Below, piece after piece: positions 57,580 to 64,000 of a stretch of 64,000 nt of DNA. Every line of letters begins with the position of its first letter. Positions within the stretch are counted from its first letter, which is position 1. The stretch is from Exophiala sp. HKRS030 (lineage: Eukaryota > Ascomycota > Eurotiomycetes > Chaetothyriales > Herpotrichiellaceae): contig JAHWDD010000005.1 of assembly GCA_023897205.1 (NCBI GenBank), positions 4,526,001 through 4,590,000 of the forward strand, written 5' to 3'. The position numbers and the translations under genes are program-made. Under the pieces are notes generated by a model. That model was not told the origin of the DNA. It saw nothing but the letters and a program-made list of their open reading frames with translations, and made no database searches.

Positions 57580-58606
57580 ATGTCGCGTAAGTAATAGCAG
57601 GGCATGCATTTGATCGAGTATTCACTATTGTACAGTCCCTTCAGAAGTCCGCGCAAAGTACATTGGCATTATTGATTCGATTCTGAATGGTGCCGATCTT
57701 ACCACGGTTACCAGAAAGAGCATTCTGAGAGGTATTCAAGACCGAGTCGAGTATGACATTACACCACAAAAGGTTTGTTCCCTTACTAATATTTGCATGA
57801 CACAAGTGTTGACTCGACTTTTAGACTGCTATCAAGACCTTGATCGACGAGCGTTTCGATGTGATTAATGCCCGACTGAACGGTGAAAGTGCGGTTATAC
57901 CATCCGTGGAGCAGGCCGAACCCTCCGTCAAAACCAATGGCGTTCACAAACCTTCCCTCCCGTCACCCTCTAGTTCACCAGCGAAACGCGATGCCCACAG
58001 CGAAACGCTATCGGACGTTGCCGATACGCTGCCTCCCAAAAAGAAGCGCAAGAATAGTATTGACGCTGACGCTGCGTTCGCTGCAAGATTGCAAGCCGAG
58101 GAAGATTCGCGGGCGCGGCCAACTAGAGGTGGCGCTAGTCGGAAGACTGCCCCGGTCAAGAAGAAGCGGAAGACCAAGAAGAAGGAGAAGGTCACAGGCT
58201 CGGACGATTCAGACCTGGAGGGAGACAGTGAGAAGCCAGCGAAACCGAAGCGGGACACAGGATTTCATGTGAGAAGAATGGCGTTGGAGCCGCAGACGAA
58301 CAACTGACAATTTGTAGAAACCCTTGAACTTGTCTCCAGCATTGTCAAGTCTTTTTGACGGCGCAACCCAGGTAAGTTTCTCCTTCAAATTGGAGATCAA
58401 AACCAGGACTGACCAAATAGCTTTCTCGGCCGGAAACGACCAAGAAGATATGGCAATACATCAAAGCCAACGACCTCCAGGACCCAGCGGACAAACGATA
58501 TATCATCTGTGACAGTAGGATGAGAGAAGTCTTCCGACAAGACAAAGTCCACATGTTCACCATGACCAAGCTCATCTCGCAGCAAATGTACAACCCTGAC
58601 GAATGA
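57580..58606 (+). CDS. DEK_C + SWIB/MDM2 domain protein (Uaf30-like)
   Basis: Exons 57580-57586 (7 nt), 57636-57772, 57825-58268, 58318-58371, 58421-58606; 275 residues. DEK_C-like N-terminus: VRAKYIGIIDSILNGADLTT, VTRKSILRGIQDRVEYDITP, IKTLIDERF. The middle is Ser/Pro-rich and strongly basic (PPKKKRKN; APVKKKRKTKKKEK), with nuclear localisation signals. SWIB domain at ~196-275: KPLNLSPALSSLFDGATQLS, WQYIKANDLQDP, ICDSRMREVFRQDKVHMFTM, LISQQMYNPDE. In yeast, Uaf30 of this architecture belongs to the upstream activating factor for RNA polymerase I. The 7-nt first coding exon makes the start easy to miss. Confidence 0.92.
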
Positions 58607-59592
58607 CTGCGCATCTAACAGTATTGCCCAGCAATCAACTGAAAATGATAGCGACGAATTAGCGACATTGAATTTATATAAGCGCGGAGAAGCGTTCCTA
58701 TGCGAAATTCCGCCATGTGGAAGACGGGGATCCGATCCTGATATGAATCTTGCAAAATAACGACGGATGCTCAAACTTGGGCAAGGCACAACATGGGTGG
58801 GCGATCATGAGGATGTAGCTCATAGAGCCCTGCAAAGATACAAGCATTGAGTTTACATATGATCTAACTCGACGTGATCGCCATGAGACCAGGATGAGAT
58901 GATGCCAAGTCGGACACAGCCTTGCTGACTAATGGTGGCCGGGCAAGGCTTTACTAAACCTGCTGCCAAGTTCTGGCGTCTTCTCTCAAACCCAACTGGG
59001 TATGTGGAAGATTGGTGGACGACAGTGACTCACAGAAAGGCCGCAGCAGGCACTAGAAAGCATGAAATCCGGGCTTGTAGCGGCTTGTTTTTTGCATTCG
59101 AGTCATATGTCTTGTTTGTCCAGTATCGTAGCTCATGATCTGCGAGGTGCCTGTCACCTTCATGTGTGTGCCCTCGCCCACCCAATCGTCGCTCGTTCAG
59201 GCACCTTGCCCCTCTGTTCTGAACAAGGACTCGCTGCTTTCCTGGACCATTGAGTATTGTAAATGAACTGCGAGGGCTTAACTAACTGGTGCTGCCGACC
59301 CTCAATTGGAATCACCGTTCTAGGTATACTGTCTAGCTCTTGAACCTGGTTGGTGAAATCATTGATCAATCTAGCTTATGTTAGCATTTTCTACAGAATG
59401 TTCCTCTAGTTAGTGCTTGCCAGTGAAGTCATCGCTGCTCCCACATCAGTGTTGAATTTATTCCCATCTTCACCACACCACATCACCCACACATCTCCCC
59501 ACTACCCTCAAAACATTTATCATCTCCTCCAGTCCTTACTCAATTCCTCACCGACAATTGCATGATAGCAAACTTCTAATACGCACTCACCC
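58607..59592. other. Intergenic
   Basis: About 1 kb; the last 150 bases are a C/A/T-rich leader of the Hel2-like gene. No gene supported. Confidence 0.6.
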
Positions 59593-62093
59593 ATGGCGGA
59601 CTCAACACCCACAATTGACTCGCCCTCATCACCTCGAGGCGGCCGCCCAGCAAAACGAGGCAATTCTCACAACAGAAATAGGAGCGATGACCAGACCCGG
59701 AGCAACACACAGCCTCGTGGCTCGACGTCTCAAAGCTCGAGAGGCTCAAGAGGAGGCAAAGGCAGAGGCAGAGGTCAAGGACGGGGCAACTCATCTCTTG
59801 CCGCAACCCTCACGTCTCAGTCTCCCACAGTCAATAGCACCGGAAGACCACCTGGAGGCGGCTTCGGTGCTCGCCTGACCGAAGCTGCCTCGAAAAAAGA
59901 AGGCGACCTACAAGACCCTCAGACTCAAGGCCAACCTTCCGAATCTGTGGATGAAGATGCAGAGGTTTGTTTCATCTGCGCCAGTCCAATCGAACATGTT
60001 GCGATTGCTCCTTGTAATCATCAAACCTGTCACATCTGCTCCCTTCGGTTGAGGGCCCTGTACAAAACCCGAGCATGTGCTCACTGCAGAGTAAGTTCAT
60101 CAGTTCCCATCCGTGTTCTTAACTAGTGCTAATTCATATACCAAAGACCGAGTCTCCCTTTGTCATTTTCACCGATAATGCCGAGAAACGCTTCGAAGAT
60201 TTTGGCAATAATGATTTCGTCAAAATCGATGAGAATTTGGGCATCAAGTACGAGAAGGATATCATCCTCGAGGACACTATACTTCTCCTGAGATACAATT
60301 GTCCGGACAGAGATTGTGATGTCGCCTGCTTAGGCTGGCCGGATCTCCGCCGACATGTAAAAACCACACATGGCAAATATATGTGTGATCATTGCACAAG
60401 ACACAAAAAGGTTTTTACCCATGAGCATGAAACATTCACCATCCCCGAGTTACGGAAGCATGAGAGATTTGGCGACGACAATCCTGGCGCTATTGATCAA
60501 TCTGGCTTCAAAGGACACCCGGAATGTGGCTTTTGCAAACAGCGATTTTATGGTGATGATGAGCTTTACACTCATTGCCGAGAAAAGCACGAAAGATGTC
60601 ACATATGTGACAGAAGAAATGGTGGACGCAATCCTCAATACTACCTCGACTACAACGCATTGGAAAAGCACTTTGCCGAAGCTCATTTTGTATGCCTTGA
60701 TGCCGAGTGCCAGGCGAACAAGACGAACGTTTTCGAAGCGGAAATGGATCTGAAAGCACATCAACTCTCAGAACACCCGAATGGTCTATCCAAAGATGCC
60801 CGAAGGGACGCGCGACTCGTCAATCTGTCGGGTTTCGATTTGCGAACCCCCTATCAGCCAGAACGAAGGGGCGGGCGACACGATCGTCAGGATCGTGGGA
60901 GTGGCAGAGGTCGGGATCCCAATGCAGACCCTTTACCCACGTCAAGCGCTCAACCAATGAGCAGGGCTGAGCTTGCTTTCCAGAGGCAACTCGCAATCCA
61001 AAGCTCACAGTCGGTATCGAGTAGAAATTTTGGTGGCCAACTCTCACAGGCCGCACCATCAACGCGACCTCAACCCAGCAATGCCCAACAACAGCAAACA
61101 CTCCCAGCTATGGAGAACCTGTCACTTGGTCAAACATCACAACCACCCGCAAATATGACACCACAAGACCAGGCCCGTGCATTGCGGCATCAAGCAGTCA
61201 TCTCACGTGCGACAACCCTTCTGAAGAATGATCAAACGAAGCTCTCACAATTCCGAACCAATGTTTCAGCATATCGGAGTGGAACCAGCTCAGCCACCGA
61301 TTTGATCGATGCAATATTTGCACTATTCGACAGTCCCAGCTCTGAAATTGGCAAACTAATTCGTGAACTTGCTGACCTCTATGAGGATGAGAGCAAACAA
61401 CAGGCCTTGCTTGCAGCATGGAACAACTGGCGCAGTATTAACGAGGACTATCCAAACCTACCCGGACCAAGTGGCACACTGCCTGGCGTTACCGCCCCTG
61501 CTTCCGGAGGTCGCCGGGTTTTGACACTGAAGAAAAGCACGGTCCAGTCTTCTCGGTCTGCTGTTTCGCGACAGGGCTCTTGGGGAAACAACATCACCAA
61601 CGGAACAAGTACTGATCCTTTCCCAGCGTTAGGACCTCCCAAAGGAAACAATCGCAAGAATGCCGGACAACTTGCCTGGGGTCAGACAACCGCTCCCACA
61701 ATATCTTCTGTCAATCTCAGTGCTTCGCGGCCCATTACTACAACTTCTACCCTGCAGTCTACCGCGCGTAATGGACCTCCACTTCGACAGACTGAAGACA
61801 ATTTTCCGTCACTTCCCGCTGCCGCCAAACCCAACGTCATGATGGCGGGCTTCAATACGCGTGGTTCAGTTCGCTGGCTTGACTCCAGTCGAAATTCACC
61901 TTCAGGTTCCGGATCGAATACTCCTGCATGGGGCAATGGCGGCATGACACCCACTCCAGCACAAGCTGCTGCCGCAATTGCTTACTCGAGCACCACGGGA
62001 CGTGAAGCTGCCGTTGATGGTGAAGGCAATGGAACTAAAAAGAAAGGCAAGAAGGGCAAAGGCAAAGGCGAAACCCTATTTCACTTTGGTTGA
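59593..62093 (+). CDS. HEL2: Hel2/ZNF598-type RING E3 ubiquitin ligase
   Basis: Exons 59593-60090 and 60147-62093, 56-nt intron right after the RING; 814 residues. The N-terminus is disordered with an RG-rich block (SSRGSRGGKGRGRGQGRG). RING at ~124-166: CFICASPIEHVAIAPCNHQT, CHICSLRL, ACAHCR. Next come KRFEDFGNNDFVKIDENLGI and a series of C2H2-type fingers (CPDRDCDVACLGWPDLRRHV; CDHCTRHKKVF; CGFCKQRFYGDDELYTHC; CHICDRR; CLDAEC). The tail is Ser/Gln/Pro-rich and ends in a Lys/Gly-rich patch (KKKGKKGKGKGE). Known role: senses collided ribosomes and ubiquitinates 40S proteins to start ribosome quality control. Intact. Confidence 0.95.
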
Positions 62094-63391
62094 GGAATGA
62101 GTCAGGCCTCAAAGTCGACTAATAATACAAACGATGCTTAACTGTGCAGCTATGGCCTTGTGAATTCTGAGCCATGTCTCGAAGATGAAGACGAATGCCT
62201 ATCTGTGACTAGATTTCACGCATGGTGATACCTGAAACCGTGGTTCATTTCGATGGATAGTGACCACTACCTCAACGTTGAGTTGTTGCAAGTACCGCGA
62301 TTTAGCTAGAGCTTATTGGTGCTCGGGCCGCTTAGTCTTGGATGTACAGAATCAAAGATGAATCGAGATCCAGGAACGTGCCTTGTACAACTCTCCCTCT
62401 CATTGATCGAATCTTGTGAAGACTCTATGACGGGACAATATGAATTATCTGGTCTGACAACTCAAGACTGTTATGTACCCAGGTAGGCATTTCCCAACAA
62501 GCCTTCACACGTCGAGGAAGTCTTTCTACAAGTCTTCTTCACATTCTCTGCGACTCTATCCAGTCATACCCCTTATTGTTGAATAGATTTCTGAACCCCG
62601 CTTCAAGACATTCAATACACTCCCCGCTGTCTGAGTCATAATACTCAACGTTGTGCACCGGTAGGCCTTTAGCCGCCCCTCTTCGCTTGTTCCTGGCGTC
62701 TATATAAGACCCCGTCTGGTCCAGCATTTTCTTACCATTCCTCTATCCTTTCCATGAACAAGGCTTTGTCATTCTATACCAATGCCTCTTCGGATCTCTT
62801 CTTTGTCTCTCTCTCTATATATACCTATCATCCATATGTTTCCCAATGACATACTTGTCCGTGTTTGATTGAATCTAGTATCTGACATGCACACCTCCGA
62901 AATCTGCTCCCGGAATATCGACCATCGTTGCGCCGCCCAAAAGGAGGTCGAAGGTTCTTCATTGGAGCTTGGTTTCGATTACTCCCCGGCCTCGAGCTGA
63001 GCTTGAAGAATGGCTGGAGTGTTAAGACCACAGCGGCAATAGCCTCATCTAGCTCCACTCTAAGCATCTTTTTGTACGGCTTTCCGGAAAGGACCAAGAC
63101 TCTTCAACTACAGACTTCAGTCCACAAGTACTGGCGCACGTCTGGGACATAGACTTGTTCTCGCACATAGTACGACCATCGAAGAGAGCTGGAAACACAG
63201 AGGTATATACCATACCCTCACCCACGAGTGAACGAATGTCTCATTACCACCACCAACACCACCACCAACGCCATGACCGTCCCCATCACCATCACCACCA
63301 AAATCCATCACATTGCAACGCCTACACCCGCAGGTCACGAAGCTGGAACATACTGTCAAACACGCTACCTTGTCGGTTCGTTTGATCTGAT
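62094..63391. other. Intergenic; one possible minus-strand small ORF
   Basis: No confident gene. A 62-codon minus frame at 62539-62727 (VEYYDSDSGECIECLEAGFR) is mildly protein-like but has no recognisable start context or family. A CAC/CAT-rich tract lies at 63240-63310. Confidence 0.45.
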
Positions 63392-63835
63392 TTGGACAAA
63401 TCTGAAGTACTGCTCGCATGCGGGAGGCAAAGATTCATAATACAAGGGCCACAGATGGCCAGAGAAATCAGAACTCCTTCTTCCACGGAGTTGTTTCTGA
63501 TCAAGCACGTAGAGCTCAGCCTTGGCGTGGGCCGCTTCGAATGCGAAATAGGCCAGAAGTCTCCGAAGCAGTCTCGACTTTCATCTCCTTACGCTACCAC
63601 TCCGCGAACTGAGAGTACAATAGTGTGGGACAAGACCAGCATCCACATCAATCCGGCGAGGATCAAGAGGTTGGCCGAACGACCGCCTGGCTATACGGAA
63701 TCGCCCTGGAAACGGAAGACGGATCGAGAAAAATTCGCCAAAATGCCCAAGAACAAGGCTCTCAAGGCCAAATTGGCTGGGGAAGCTAGCTGCCCATGCG
63801 GCTATAGTGGCAAAGTATTGGAGGTTGACGCATGA
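63392..63835 (+). CDS. Hypothetical basic protein, start uncertain
   Basis: The C-terminal ~70 residues look coding: SIHINPARIKRLAERPPGY, TESPWKRKTDREKFAKMP, KNKALKAKLAGEASCPCGYS, ending VLEVDA. The upstream part (to the ATG at 63392) is weaker and may be intron or another frame. No family recognised; a CPCG pair near the end could bind metal. It could be the last exon of a longer gene. Confidence 0.35.
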   Translation: MDKSEVLLACGRQRFIIQGPQMAREIRTPSSTELFLIKHVELSLGVGRFECEIGQKSPKQSRLSSPYATTPRTESTIVWDKTSIHINPARIKRLAERPPGYTESPWKRKTDREKFAKMPKNKALKAKLAGEASCPCGYSGKVLEVDA

Positions 63836-64000
63836 GCTGGCCATGACTCTGATGGTAACAAGCCGGGAGGATAGGCCAGCAACATACAGAAGCACGCGGT
63901 GAGGATGCATTTTATGGGACTAATGTGCTTCGAAGAGGATATATATAGATAAGGCAGTTTGCCCGACATGCAAGCGTCCCACTGCCCGCCGTTATGGATG

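Noticed and set aside
1..64000. Transposons, CRISPR arrays, rRNA or tRNA genes
   Set aside because: I saw no transposase or reverse-transcriptase motifs, no long terminal repeats, no spaced direct-repeat array, and no convincing A-box/B-box pair or rRNA sequence.

Overview
The window is nuclear DNA of a filamentous ascomycete (Pezizomycotina). The evidence is short GT-AG introns (about 46-85 nt) with CTAAC/CTGAT-type branch points, dispersed genes on both strands, pyrimidine-rich 5' leaders, and fungal families: Clr5 domain, Zn2Cys6 factor, alpha-arrestin, Uaf30-type SWIB protein and Ppc89-like coiled coil. I cannot fix the class or genus from sequence alone. Gene models were spliced by eye; the two exons of one intron were accepted only when frame and family sequence agreed.

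Layout. 1-4.3 kb: an edge-truncated ankyrin protein with a STAND-type helical N-terminus and a Clr5-domain gene followed by a broken coding-like tract. 4.3-10.6 kb: gene-poor, with two possible small multi-exon genes. 10.6-24.5 kb: a 14-TM MFS exporter, a secreted Cys-rich/Ser-Thr-rich GPI-type protein, a conserved unknown protein and an alpha-arrestin, separated by repeat-bearing intergenic DNA. 24.5-45.2 kb: accessory metabolism - a disrupted amino-acid permease, phosphomannomutase (housekeeping), dienelactone hydrolase, a Baeyer-Villiger-type flavin monooxygenase head-to-head with an S15/CocE-like hydrolase, a Zn2Cys6 regulator, a TDT-family organic-anion/sulfite transporter, a cytochrome P450 and a cupin protein. 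45.8-62.1 kb: housekeeping - SmB, ribosomal protein L11 (uL5), a one-TM PY-motif protein, a Ppc89/Cep57-like protein, eIF3b, a SWIB/DEK_C protein and a Hel2/ZNF598-type E3 ligase.

The most interesting biology is the 29.9-45.2 kb group: monooxygenase, two or three hydrolases, P450, cupin, transporter and its own regulator without any PKS/NRPS/terpene backbone gene. I infer an uncharacterised catabolic or tailoring cluster (oxidise, form ester or lactone, hydrolyse, move the acid product).

A second window-wide signal is that several otherwise intact genes, including the normally essential eIF3b, need exactly one extra base at a short, mostly G/C homopolymer to stay in frame. That points to systematic single-base deletions in the assembly rather than to many pseudogenes, and it should be checked before any gene here is called broken.
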